A DNA stretch of 64,000 bases, taken from Paulinella micropora. Its lineage: Eukaryota > Cercozoa > Imbricatea > Euglyphida. Made by a program: the position numbers and the translations under genes. The stretch is taken from assembly GCA_009731375.1 (NCBI GenBank), contig BJOX01000060.1, forward strand, positions 789,964 to 853,963, given 5' to 3'. Under the pieces are notes generated by a model, which saw only the letters and a list, made by a program, of their open reading frames with translations, did not search any database and was not told where the DNA came from. Below are positions 25,465 through 36,223 of the stretch, in pieces. The number at the start of each line of letters is the position of its first letter. Within the stretch, counting starts at the first letter, position 1.

Positions 25465-27435
25465 AAGTTCATTATATTAATAACCGGACCCGAAACTTGT
25501 AAAAATTTAAAAGAAAAGTTTAATATGACGGTGTAGTGAGTCTGTTTACTCAGTCGTAGTACTGGTTGCAAAAATGCTGTTGCCAATTGGTAACTGAGTT
25601 TGTTTGAAAAAATAAGAATTGAAAAAATTTTATTTTTTTAAATACAGTGTGGAAAAATGATCATTTAGTATTGGTAAAGACTTTTGTAAATTGATATGTT
25701 ATTATCTTTAGAATCAGAGCTAATATTTGAGCGCATAGATTGCAATAGCGAATTAGTATAAAATACAAACAACAAACAACAGCTTCCTTTCAGATGAGAT
25801 TATGAAATGAAAACAGCAACTAATTTGTCTCCATGATGTTGTGCGTTGACACGGACGACAACAAAAACAAGAACAAACATTATTTGGTTTTTCGAAGATG
25901 TAAAGAAACTCAAAAAACGAAAACAAAACCATGTGCTTCACAAAGCAATTTTACATTACTTTTTTTTGTCAAATAAAACCATATATGTCAGAAATAGAAT
26001 GTGAAGCGGTGAACATGCAAACATATTTAGCAATCTCGAGGGTGATTGCAAGCACAAACGAAGTATAAAAAGTAAACATGCATGATAACATCACCAATAA
26101 GTAGGACAAAGTATGTGGAAAAGGGGGGCAAAACACAAGAATAAAATATCGTTGATCAGCTAACAAAACATGTTTGTGTACACAGCAAGGGTAACGTGAG
26201 TGTGGAATTGGGCAGGCAAACACGTAGCAATGTTGCAAGCTGGAAATAGAACAGAGCACATGTACACAGTGATTATGTAATGAGAAAAAAGCAAGTTGTT
26301 CTGTTATTTTCTTGATTTTATTTTCTCAAACATGACTTTCTTAAATATATTTCTCTCTATTCTCAGTGTATCATGCACATGTGATGTGATAAAAGACGCA
26401 GTGGACGTACAAGCTTGTGACAACATGTGAAATAATTCATAACAGCAAAAACACACAAAACACAGAAAAATGGATTGCACAAAAACACACGAAATGCGTG
26501 CACTGTCTGCTTGAATTCTCTGCACATACACAACAACATATGAAACCAACGAGACAGATCACATAGGCGTCACACACAGAATTCAAGGTTAGCTGGCAAA
26601 GCAACAAAAAAGTGTGGGGGGTTATGAATGACATAAATTGCTTTATGTTGTGACAAATACAAGTTTTGCTGTATTCTGTTTCTATTCGAGCTGTGTGCAC
26701 ACAATCATACTGCTCTTTTTTCATCATCTCTTTCCTGTGCTTTCTTACCTATGGGCGCATGTGTATGTACAAATATTGATGTGACAGAAGGAAGCGTTTG
26801 TGTAATGTAAACTGTTATGAGTCACGCGTTTCTACCTTCAGAATTAACGAAAACAGAACTATGCTCCTCCCACATCCTTTCTGTCTTCGTTTGCTAAGGT
26901 GTCTTGTCTATCTGAACAGAAATATCTAATCTCTATGTATTTTGCATGCGCTTTGTCAAACAAAACCAAAAACTATTCACGGCATGCTCTTCTCCAACCA
27001 AATAATATCCACTTGTAATAAAAATAAAATGATCTATAATTGGAAAGACGATACACATAGAAGTAGCTGTTTCAATATCTTTTTTTCATGAAAACATGAA
27101 CCAAATTATATTGATGTTACTTTCCACTATTTTCTTTGTAAACCCACGCTGCCAGTGACTTAAAAAAAAGAACAGAAACACAGCTTCCTACCTCCATACT
27201 TTTTCAGAAAATGCAAAAATCCCCAAAATAGGGTGGCTCAGTCAAGTGCATTTTTCTCAACTTGTAGACACTCTTTTTGGCTGAAAATTTTACGCAACGA
27301 TTGCTGAAGTGTGTGGGAAGCCGGATTGGCCATCAATTGTGCTTTATTGAGCCCAGAAACTGCAAAATAATTCTTCAAAAAAGTGTTACGGAAAAACGTT
27401 GCCAATTGGTAACAGAAATTACCAATTGGCAATTG
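25465..27435. other. Right arm of outer piggyBac-type element, non-coding
   Basis: AT-rich with no coherent ORF. The blocks 26440-26605 and 27240-27449 correspond in order and spacing to 2717-2860 and 3480-3720. A further TTGCCAATTGGTAA palindrome occurs at 25580. Confidence 0.5.
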
Positions 27436-27449
27436 CATGCACTTAAACA
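27436..27449 (-). repeat. Right TIR of outer element
   Basis: CATGCACTTAAACA followed by CTAG. Confidence 0.7.
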
Positions 27450-27951
27450 CTAGATTGTGCGGCAAAAATGATTTTTCGATTCTCTTGACTGTGTTCCCAA
27501 AATTCACCGTAAATTGTGGCTTTCGGAAATTGTGGGAAAAAGGCAATGGAGAAGGGGAAAATGGCAATTGCTGTAAAAACTTTGATCAATTAGTTTGAAG
27601 TCATTCCTGGACGAAATCGAAAGCTAGTTAGTGAAGTCGAAACGTCGTACAGAGGAGCCTGAATCTAACGGATCGGTCAAAAACAGTAAAATGTCAACGG
27701 TAGTGGTTTTGGCCGGTCGTTAAAGTGCTCAGTCTGATAGCTCCCCCCCCCAGACCTAACGGTTGAGTAGAGTTGCGTACAGAGTGAGTGACTAACGATT
27801 GGTTAGTGACAACGGAAGCGAATTTGCCGGCACCAAAATGAATGGCTGAGAATGCTCCAAGGCTTTCAAAGTTGTGCCAGAAGGGTTGAGAGGCTGATTT
27901 TTTTGGTTTTCACAACCTCGGGGACGCGCTCTAGGTATTGAACCAATTAAA

Positions 27952-27954
<3 letters not shown>
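27450..27954. other. Non-coding flank
   Basis: No ORF, repeat partner or RNA motif recognised. Confidence 0.4.
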
Positions 27955-28004
<50 letters not shown>

Positions 28005-28040
28005 GAAATGAGAGAGAGAGATAGTGAGAGAGAGAGAGAG

Positions 28041-28087
<47 letters not shown>

Positions 28088-28186
28088 AAAGAGAGAGAGA
28101 GAGAGAAAATAGAGAGAGAGAGAGACAGACAGAAAGAGAGAGAGGGAGAGAGAGAGAGAGAGAAAAGGAGAGAGAGGAGAGAGGGG

Positions 28187-28257
<71 letters not shown>

Positions 28258-28260
28258 GGG

Positions 28261-28333
<73 letters not shown>

Positions 28334-28592
28334 NNNNNNNNNNNNNNNNNNNNNNNNNNNNNNNNNNNNNNNNNNNNNNNNNNNNNNNNNNNNNNNNNNN
28401 NNNNNNNNNNNNNNNNNNNNNNNNNNNNNNNNNNNNNNNNNNNNNNNNNNNNNNNNNNNNNNNNNNNNNNNNNNNNNNNNNNNNNNNNNNNNNNNNNNNN
28501 NNNNNNNNNNNNNNNNNNNNNNNNNNNNNAGCGAGTGAGAGAGAGAGAGAGAGGGAGGGAGAGAGAGAGAGCGAGAGAGAGAGACAGCGAGT

Positions 28593-28626
<34 letters not shown>

Positions 28627-28699
28627 TGAGAGTGAGAGAGAGAGGAAGGAAAGAAGGAAGGAAGGAAGGAAGAAAGAAAGGAAGAAAGGAAGGAAGAAG
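27955..28699. repeat. (GA)n array with gap
   Basis: GAGA array grading into GGAA/GAAA at the right. A 196-N gap spans 28334-28529. Confidence 0.95.
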
Positions 28700-29780
28700 A
28701 TGGAGATTATCGAACCAAAGAGATAAAGACTGCGAAGATATTCCTTCAGTTGAAAATCTCTGTCTTTTGAAACGCAGATGTGGATTATGAGAGTCATTGT
28801 TCTGGTAGGCCCTTCCGTTCGAAAATGGAAATAGTTCAACCAAGAATTCCGAGTTTTTTGGTGCTTCTTTCTATTTCCTCAAAATCTTGGTTTTTGGTTC
28901 CACCCAAGTTTAGAAAACATGTTAGCGCTGATTATACTAATTGCCAGAAAGCAGCAAAATATGGCAAAAACAAAAACGGTTTCCCAATTCGCAACAGTCG
29001 CTCTTGATTTTTCGCCATCCACATAAACAAAGTGGCAAATATCCGTAGAGTTCGGCAATTAGTATGATCCGCGCTAACATCAATTAACTTGAAATCGAAC
29101 GGGGACTGTTAGACAGCTGTTAGACAGCAAGAACAATTAGACAACGGCATTGACGACAAAAATCTAAAGGAAAAAGGAAATACCTTAACACTCAATCGCC
29201 AGAACCCCAGCCGTTCAAAACCTGCCATCACACATACTGTATGAGGTAGGGTTTTTTAAGTCGACCACACTATAATTTTTTTATCAATTTACCCAAATTA
29301 AAAGTTAGCTATAGATAAAACATTCACACACACACACAGAAGAAGGTAAGTACCCTTTTTTGGGGGTTATTTTCAAGAAAATGCCCAGCCAAAAAAGGGT
29401 TATTCATCCCAAATCATTATTTTTAAACAACGAACGAAATCAAGAAGAAATCATATAGAAATAAAAGAAAGCGAAAGGGAGAGAAAAATTACCTTAGTAG
29501 TCGTCACCACCGCAACCCACCTTCATTAAACAAACCTACCATCACACATACTGTATGAGGTAGGGTTTTTAAAGTCTCCCACGACTGTATATTTTTTTTG
29601 GTATTTTAGATATTTCAGATATTCCCCGCAAAGGGGACCAGATATTGTTGATATTGCCCACTAGGGAACTAGATATTGCCCGCAAAGGGGACTAGATATT
29701 GTTGATATTGCCCGCAAAGGGGACTGTATATAAAATCAGTTATTTTGCGGCCTCACCGATAAACTCTGTTCATATTTGAA
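28700..29780. repeat. Left flank of the Polinton with direct repeats
   Basis: The block ATCACACATACTGTATGAGG and the following GTAGGGTTTT occurs at about 29228 and 29540 (312 bp apart) within a longer diverged unit. A short minisatellite of GATATTGCCCGCAAAGGGGA-type units fills 29605-29735. These may be subterminal repeats of the Polinton. No terminal inverted repeat could be paired because the right end of the element is missing. Confidence 0.6.
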
Positions 29781-29808
29781 CTACCCTCAGTTAAATCATT
29801 TATTTGTT

Positions 29809-30225
29809 TTACCATTGAACAAGCTTTCGTAAAGGTAGCACCCTTCTCAATGAGTGCTTCAATTTTTCAATCTCTTCGCTTTCAATCAATCCTTTATTCT
29901 GCTTTTTCCAATGCTTCATCAATCTTCTTTCACCTTCAATACTTCTCAATCTCTTATTTCTTCTTCTGTCTTCAATCAGGTCTTCTTCAATCTCGTCTCG
30001 TTCTTTCTTCTTTTTCTCCAACATATAGTCAATCGCTCCAAGTCTTTCTTTCTTTTCATTCAATTCCTTCTTCATCTCTTCAATAATTTGTTTGTCTTTC
30101 TCAATCTCTTTCATCGCTCTTATTTTCAGTTCAGTCAATCTTTTCGCAGTATATCTATCATCTTCAAACTGTTCAATCCTTTCTTCTTTTCCCTTTACGA
30201 AATCTGGAATAAGGTTAATAGACAT
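29809..30225 (-). CDS. Polinton coiled-coil protein (138 aa)
   Basis: An intact frame from ATG 30225. The protein is strongly charged and predicted to be nearly all coiled coil (KEIEKDKQIIEEMKKEL and similar heptads). It matches the orphan gene at 17670-18068 along its length, which shows the frame is under, or was recently under, coding constraint. It is the outermost recognisable gene on the left side of the element. No known family; a structural or packaging-associated role is only a guess. Confidence 0.65.
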   Translation of the reverse strand: MSINLIPDFVKGKEERIEQFEDDRYTAKRLTELKIRAMKEIEKDKQIIEEMKKELNEKKERLGAIDYMLEKKKKERDEIEEDLIEDRRRNKRLRSIEGERRLMKHWKKQNKGLIESEEIEKLKHSLRRVLPLRKLVQW

Positions 30226-30503
30226 GAAATTGAGGGTTTTTATGTTTACGAGTGAGGTCCCACAAAAACACGAAAAACGAGCAGACGAGGAAAAACAGAA
30301 AATTCAATCCCACGAAATTGTAAAAAAAAATATTTAAAAAACGCCAATTTCGCCCGCAATTTACGATAAAAATTATTGCGATGACCATTTCGGCCCGAAT
30401 GTTCCCTAAATAAAAAAAGGAAATTGCAAAAACCTAACCTAAATCACGTGCCAAAAAAAAATTCTCGTCAGTCTTTCAGAATTCGGCACGTCTAGAAGTG
30501 GCG
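30226..30503. other. Intergenic, no gene seen
   Basis: AT-rich spacer between divergent small genes. Confidence 0.4.
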
Positions 30504-30825
30504 ATGGACGATTTAGCAGATATTTTGGCGGTCGCCCAAATTGACAACCCAACCCAAGCCAACCCAGCTCCTGCCGACCCTGACCCTGTCGCCCCTGGCC
30601 CTGTCGCCCCTGGCCCCGCCCCTGGACCCGTCGCACAACCTGCCCGTGATGGAAAAGCGGACAATCAACCCAGCCCCTTCGCGTAGAATCTTGCCGTTCG
30701 TTTTCCAAGACAGAGGCCAGCCATTCCCGCAGGTAGAGAGAGAGAGATGGTTGGGCAGTGGTACAGATGAGTTCTACCGTTCTGGAAGAGTTAGAAAAAA
30801 GAGAATGGAATATGAGATTGTATAA
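30504..30825 (+). pseudogene. Small proline-rich protein, frameshifted
   Basis: ATG 30504 starts MDDLADILAVAQ, followed by a P/A/D-rich stretch with APGPVAPGP repeats, ending at a stop at 30684-30686. A second frame carries a basic C-terminal part (ILPFVFQDRGQPFPQV to a stop at 30823-30825). Loss of frame near 30655 would join them into a protein of about 106 residues. No recognised domain. Confidence 0.35.
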
Positions 30826-31119
30826 TCACCTTTCAAATAAGGAGAGTGGACAAAACTGTCAGACAACCGAAAAACCAGAAATACTTTCTCGTCCTGGGGA
30901 TGATGAAAGAATGTGTGATTTTTCCATCAATCACAGCAATCAGTAGGTTTATGGGAGAAAGAACTACTTCAATCAAATGGTTTTTTTCCTATCTGATTAA
31001 ATAATTTTCTCACTCATAAATCTTTTGATTTCCTTTCTCTTTACTAGTTCGTATGTTCTCAGGTTGAATGTCTTCACGGTTTAATAATTCCTTCGTTTTC
31101 TTTTCTTTCGTTAAATCTT
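30826..31119. other. Spacer and possible integrase C-terminal tail
   Basis: On minus, a basic stretch (KDLTKEKKTKELLNREDI) continues in another frame beyond the integrase stop, to about 30995. Otherwise nothing recognised. Confidence 0.3.
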
Positions 31120-31956
31120 TTACCAACCATGACGGTCAAATTTAGTTTTTAATAATTCACGAGGACTGACTAGTTCATCAGAATTTAATATTAATTTGAA
31201 ACCCTTTCTTCCAACGACGGTGTAAATCTGCTTACTGCATTGTCGGCCCCCTTTGGAAAATAAATTCCTTTTCAACTCACGGCGAACTTTATCACCCTTT
31301 TGAAATTCGTCTATTAAATGGTCGCGGTCGATCCGTTGTTTATTTTTATTCACTCCCTTAAAAACATCTATCGGCTTAGCTTGAATTGTTCTATCAAAAC
31401 GGGTATTATAAGCATCCACCATATCATAAATATAAGTAAGCCGATCGAAGTTTCCATTAGTTTCAAATAGTATGTCAAGCCACCTCCTTATAGTCCGTAT
31501 TACACGATCAACAATAGCAAGAGCCCTGTGGTCGCCAACTTCAACCGTCCGATGCTCAATATTATTCTCTCCAAAATAATCTTTAACCGCTCCTTTATAT
31601 TCACTCCCGCTGTCGGTTGTAATGCTCTCGGGTGTGTATGGTATTGATTTTAAAGCTAAATAAACTTCTTTCGCCGTTTTATTTTTAAGTGGTTTAATGA
31701 TTAAAAATCTGCTGTGAGTGTCTATCCAAAACAACATCCAAGCATAGTTTTTATTTCCTTTCTTGTCTTTTAGTTTTGACATATCGGCTAAATCAACAAA
31801 CACCTGCTTCAGCGGTTTATCAGACCATATCGTATTCCATTTATCGGTCGGTAATCTTTTTTGGTAATGAATTTCAAGTGCTTGCTGTTCCTTTCTTTCA
31901 TCCTCATCTTCACCTCCGTTTTCACTATTTACTGTATTGCTATGTTTATGGTCCAT
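31120..31956 (-). CDS. Retroviral-type (rve) integrase of the Polinton
   Basis: The 278-codon frame from ATG 31956 carries the integrase core. The first acidic residue is in KQVFVDLADMS, the second in ITTDSGSEYKG. The third position is occupied by D in HRALAIVDRVIRTIRR, matching the acidic-D-R-x-x-R-T pattern of Polinton integrases. The C-terminal part (QKGDKVRRELKRNLFSKGG to YTVVGRKGFKLILN) is an SH3-like DNA-binding segment. The role is insertion of element DNA into the host chromosome. ATG follows TAATATAGG, the motif seen before other genes of the element. The upstream neighbour on the same strand is a zinc-finger gene. A few C-terminal residues may be lost by a frameshift near 31120. Confidence 0.9.
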   Translation of the reverse strand: MDHKHSNTVNSENGGEDEDERKEQQALEIHYQKRLPTDKWNTIWSDKPLKQVFVDLADMSKLKDKKGNKNYAWMLFWIDTHSRFLIIKPLKNKTAKEVYLALKSIPYTPESITTDSGSEYKGAVKDYFGENNIEHRTVEVGDHRALAIVDRVIRTIRRWLDILFETNGNFDRLTYIYDMVDAYNTRFDRTIQAKPIDVFKGVNKNKQRIDRDHLIDEFQKGDKVRRELKRNLFSKGGRQCSKQIYTVVGRKGFKLILNSDELVSPRELLKTKFDRHGW

Positions 31957-31965
31957 CCTCCTATA

Positions 31966-32276
31966 TTAATAATAATAAAATTTGTTCAATAATTCTTCAA
32001 ACAGCGGGTCCGTATATTCAGATTTTCCACTACTTTCTCCAAATGTTTTATATTTAAGGTAGTTAATGAAGGCATCATCAACAACTGGGTCAAATTTTGG
32101 GTATTGGCATAAAGTACATCTCCTCGCCATATTGTCGTGAATACATATTGAATGTTCTTTTTTCGTTTTCGGATATTAACCCTACACGGAAGACATATAC
32201 GGTAAGTTCGCCTCCCATCATAAAATAATGGCATAGGCTTTTCACGACGACAATATCCGCATTTCTTGGAAGACAT
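31966..32276 (-). pseudogene. Small zinc-finger protein, frameshifted
   Basis: ATG 32276 starts MSSKKCGYC. Two CxxC pairs (CGYC and CLPC) form a treble-clef-like zinc site. After about 45 residues the frame shifts; the continuing frame has another Cys pair (CTLC) and ends FYYY before TAA at 31966-31968. The ATG overlaps the stop of the upstream gene (TAATG), so the two are translationally coupled or co-transcribed. A regulatory or DNA-binding role is likely but not shown. Confidence 0.5.
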
Positions 32277-32533
32277 TAATATTTAATGACACCTAATGCT
32301 TTATCTTCATATCTTACTCTTTCTTCTTTTTCTAGTTCAAAACAATAATAAGAACAAAACTCATACATATAAAACCAATCGAAACTATCGTCAATTGCTG
32401 TAATCTGTCTATTAGTTAAACACAGAGTTAATCCACACACATAGCAACTATTGAAGTCGTAATCACGATGATTATATAAATACTCCATAATGTATAAACG
32501 AACATCGAGCGATAAATTTTTTATACGGTCCAT
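32276..32533 (-). CDS. Small Cys-rich protein (85 aa)
   Basis: ATG 32533 lies in TAATATAATGG, the element's promoter-like motif. The N-terminus LDVRLYIMEYLY resembles the opening helix of F-box-like viral proteins. A CYVC pair and a CSYYC pair could bind zinc. The frame is intact. No confident family. Confidence 0.5.
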   Translation of the reverse strand: MDRIKNLSLDVRLYIMEYLYNHRDYDFNSCYVCGLTLCLTNRQITAIDDSFDWFYMYEFCSYYCFELEKEERVRYEDKALGVIKY

Positions 32534-32537
32534 TATA

Positions 32538-33059
32538 TTAGAACTTAAGAAAAATTTTAGATGTATCATTATTTTCTTTTTTTGGTTTCTCGGGTTGTTG
32601 GTTATAAACATTAACTGATATGTTTGATTTCTTTCCTTTACCCTTCTTAGGCTTGGGCTCTTCCTCTTCTTCCTCTTCACTTTCGCTTTCGCTGTCGCCC
32701 TCGCTCTCTTCTTCCACTTTCTTTTTTTCCACTTTCTTTGCCTTCTTCTGCTTAGTCTTCAATTTCATACCAGCAACCCGTCGGGCGACAATATCAACGA
32801 AGTCGCGTTCAACCTCTTCATCAGAACTGCTTTCCTCAATCGGCTCGCCATCCGTTCCTTCAATCATATCTTTCGCCAACTGCTTCTTAGCGGTGTGGTC
32901 CATCTTTTCGTCGTCAGTCATTTCTTTTACATTCTTAGCCTCTTCCTCCACGAGTAATTCCTTAGCCCTTTCAATCTTTCTCTGCCTCGCATACTGCTTC
33001 TTCATTATGGTCGCTTTTTCAAGGTTCTTTATCGCAATCTCTCTATTACCTCTTGGCAT
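32538..33059 (-). CDS. Highly charged low-complexity protein (173 aa)
   Basis: The start at ATG 33059 (MPRGNREIAIKNL) is preferred over upstream codons, which lie in AT-rich intergenic DNA. The protein alternates a basic N-terminus, an acidic SSSDEEVE segment, a K-rich stretch and a long E/S run before PKPKKGKGKKS. This composition suits a nucleic-acid or virion-core associated protein. No domain is recognised. It is divergent from the fibre gene at 33143, with an 83-bp shared promoter region. Confidence 0.5.
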   Translation of the reverse strand: MPRGNREIAIKNLEKATIMKKQYARQRKIERAKELLVEEEAKNVKEMTDDEKMDHTAKKQLAKDMIEGTDGEPIEESSSDEEVERDFVDIVARRVAGMKLKTKQKKAKKVEKKKVEEESEGDSESESEEEEEEEPKPKKGKGKKSNISVNVYNQQPEKPKKENNDTSKIFLKF

Positions 33060-34479
33060 TCTCGGTTGTATATTTAACCAAAAATAATTTTTAATCGGAT
33101 TAATTATTATCCAAAATATATACCTCCACGGTTTTTGTTTCAATGAGTCAATTCAAAAGTTTGTTAGGCTTGAATGAATCGCTACAGACAGCATATCAAT
33201 CGCAAACTTAGACTTAACGAACACGAACATAGTGGGCTTAAATACAGACAGAGTGCCAGAAGATGCCGACCCGATAAATCTTTATTATACTGACGGCCGA
33301 TTTGATGCGAGACTAACTACCAAAAGCACAGCGGACATAAAAGAAGGCACCAACTTATACTATACTGATGGACGATTTGATACAAGATTGTCTAACAAAA
33401 CGACCGCCGACTTAAAAGAAGGCACCAATCTATATTATACAACAGCGAGAGCAAATACAGATTTTGACACACGTCTAGCGACTAAATCAACCAATAACTT
33501 AGCCGAGGGGACGAACCTTTATTATACCAATGCAAGGTTTGATGCACAATTAGCCACTAAATCAACCAATAACTTAGCAGAGGGCAGTAACTTATATTAC
33601 ACCACCGCAAGGGCTAATACAGACTTTGACACACGGCTAGCCACTAAATCAACCAATAACTTAGCAGAGGGAACACATCTATATTATACGTCAGCGAGGG
33701 CGAAAACAGATTTTTATTCACGGATATGCAATAAATCAATAGATGCTTTGAGTGATGTAATAATAACAACACCAGCAAATGGTCAATTACTTACATACAA
33801 TGGAACAAACTCGGTAAATTCTACTGGGTCATTCACTTACCTTTCATTAACGGGTGGGACTATGGCGGGAGATATTAAATGGGTGCTTCAACTTTTGCCA
33901 CATATACCGCCACCCCGCAGGCTATGATAAGCAATAATTCTGGTGGGTTTGTTGCTTCTGCTTCTACTGAATATAATCCAGCATACTATGCTTTTAATGC
34001 TGACCAGAAAAATTACTGGGCGACCAACTCACACTACAACGATGCGACGGGAGTTTATCAAAGAGTTCCACCAAACACAAACACGTGGGGAGGAACACCA
34101 TACACGGGCGAACATATAAAAATATACTTAGGAGCCATATACAGGTTTAAAAAATATTATGTTAGGTCGCCGTCCGTTGATTACATTCAAACAACTCCGA
34201 GCATTTGGTATGTGGGAGTGAGCACTGACAACACGACTTACACATTATGGGATTCACAGACAGGGCAGGCCTGGGCTTCACAATCAACTAAAACATATAC
34301 ACCCGCTTCAAATGTTTCTGCTAGATATATCATATTCGTGGCAAACAAAGCAGGAAGTGGCGGAACATCATTTAGAGACCAAGTCCATATCGCCAGTCTG
34401 TATTTTGATTATGATACCTTGAATTATGACATAACATTGATTAGAAATAAAACTTGTGATACGATTACGACAAGTGGAG

Positions 34480-34633
34480 CAATAACAGGAACGACACTCA
34501 CAGCTAGCGGATTGATAACGGCGAATGCGGGATTAACAGGAACGACACTCACAGCAAGCGGATTGATAACGGCGAATGCGGGATTAACAGGAACGACACT
34601 CACAGCGAGCGGATTAATAACGGCGAATGCGGG
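34480..34633 (+). repeat. Three 51-bp in-frame direct repeats in the fibre gene
   Basis: Each encodes TGTTLTASGLITANAGL; two further diverged copies lie in the inverted block at about 35440-35560. Confidence 0.9.
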
Positions 34634-35355
34634 GATTGATATGAAAAGTAAAAAAATAACAAACTTAGCAGACCCTTCCGTTTCAACAGATGCAACCACA
34701 AGAAATTATGTTGATACTAATTTCGTAAAACTGACAACAGACCAAACCATAGCAGGAAATAAAACATTTAGCGGATTATTAACATCAGATGGAGGATGTA
34801 AGTTATCTATTCAAAACAAAACAGATGGGACGAATGCTTATGGAATATTTTTATATGATACTGATAATACAAATTGGGGGATTTATATGGCAACTCCAAC
34901 GGTAGGTACAAGTTTAGCAAACGGCACAGCAGTAGCAGGAAATGATATTAATAATTTTGCTATGCGGTTCAGATGTAATAATTCTTCAACAAATGGTTTT
35001 GTATGGGAGAATGGGTCCGAGCAATTCTTAATGTCGTTGAATGGGGCAAACGGGACTTTATGGACAAAAGGATTAATAACTGCGAGTGCGGGAGTATCAA
35101 CAACAACACTCACGGCGAGTGGGGAGATAAAGGCAAATGGAGGACTTAATATGAACAGCCAAAGCATTACAAATGTAAATCAACTAAATGCTAAAACTGT
35201 CTCAACTTGGTTATCAGAGCACACAGCAAGTAATGCGAAAGTGTCAGCAGATGGGAGTATTGATACACACAGCGATGTAGTAATAACGACACCAGCGAAT
35301 GGCCAATTACTAACATACAACGGCACAAACTGGGTAAATTCTACTGGTTCATTCT

Positions 35356-36223
35356 GCCCGTCTAATGTATCTACGTAACCTTTTGTCGCCCGTCTGTTGA
35401 TGCTGATGATGTGGCTAAATTTGTTATGCTTTGGCTTTTCATATCAACTCCCGCATTCGCCGTTATCAATCCGCTGGTCGTTAATGTGGTCCCTGTTAAT
35501 CCCGCATTCGCAGTGATTAAACCGCTCGCTGTTAATATGGTTCCTGATAATGCTCCGCTTGCTGTTACCGTGTCGCATACCACATTTCTAACCGCTGTTA
35601 TATCATAATTCAAGGTTTCATAATCAAAATACAGACTGGCGACTTTTACTTGACTTCTGAGTGATGTCCCGCTACTGCCCACATTATTAACAACCATTAT
35701 GATATATCTCGCAAACACTGATGTTGGAGTATATGTTTTTGTTGATTGTGAAGCAAATGCCTGCCCCGTCTGTGTATCCCATAATGTAAATATTGCATTG
35801 TCGGTGCATGTTCCCCTTTACCAAGTATTAGGGGCAGTGTTTTGAGGGTTGATATTTGAAGACCTAACAGTTTATTTTTTTATTCTGTATATGGCTCCTA
35901 AATCTATTTTTAAGTGCTCGCCTTTATAATCTACTCCTCCCCAAGTATTTATATTTGCTGGATTTCTTTGATAAACTCCAGTTGAATCGTTGTAGTAAGT
36001 CGTCGGTGTTGCTATGAAATTGCCCCAACCATCGTTCTGGTCGGCATTAAAAGCAAAATAAGCGGGCTCGGCCACCTCAGCAGAAGAAGCAGAAGCGACA
36101 AAAGGAAAGGGTGTTGTATTATTTGTGTTCATAGTCTGCGGTCCCGTGTACATAGTAAAAGCCGAAGCACCCATTTTAATGTCTCCCGCCATAGTCCCGC
36201 CCGTTAATTGAAGGTAAGTTAAT
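35356..36223 (-). other. Inverted fibre module
   Basis: Read on minus, 36223 to 35356 carries LQLTGGTMAGDIKMGAS, then YFAFNADQ, DSTGVYQRNPANINTWGG, LGAIYR, SLYFDYETLNYDIT, two TASGLITANAG-type repeats and YVDT. This is the same order as plus-strand 33835-34725. The plus-strand text breaks off after NSTGSF at about 35355 and resumes with KLTGTQTIAGKK at about 36224. These are the points where the inverted block would fit if flipped. Internal frameshifts near 35720-35870 show decay. Confidence 0.8.

Larger units (their letters stand above)
22447..27449. mobile_element. Outer piggyBac-type element flanked by CTAG
   Basis: Left end TGTTTAAGTGCATG (22447-22460) and right end CATGCACTTAAACA (27436-27449) are perfect inverted repeats. 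CTAG (22443-22446 and 27450-27453) borders both ends. Subterminal palindromes TTGCCAATTGGCA (22468) and TTACCAATTGGCAA (27419) lie just inside. The inner element at 22543-25460 interrupts it. Only ~96 bp remain at the left and ~2 kb at the right, with no coding region of its own. Confidence 0.7.

Noticed and set aside
29220-29580. TGAGGTAG resembling the let-7 seed, twice
   Set aside because: Only eight bases match; the rest of the mature let-7 sequence and a hairpin are absent.
34424-35167. Minus-strand frames with FAVINPLAVSVVPV repeats
   Set aside because: Antisense shadow of the in-frame repeats of the fibre gene.
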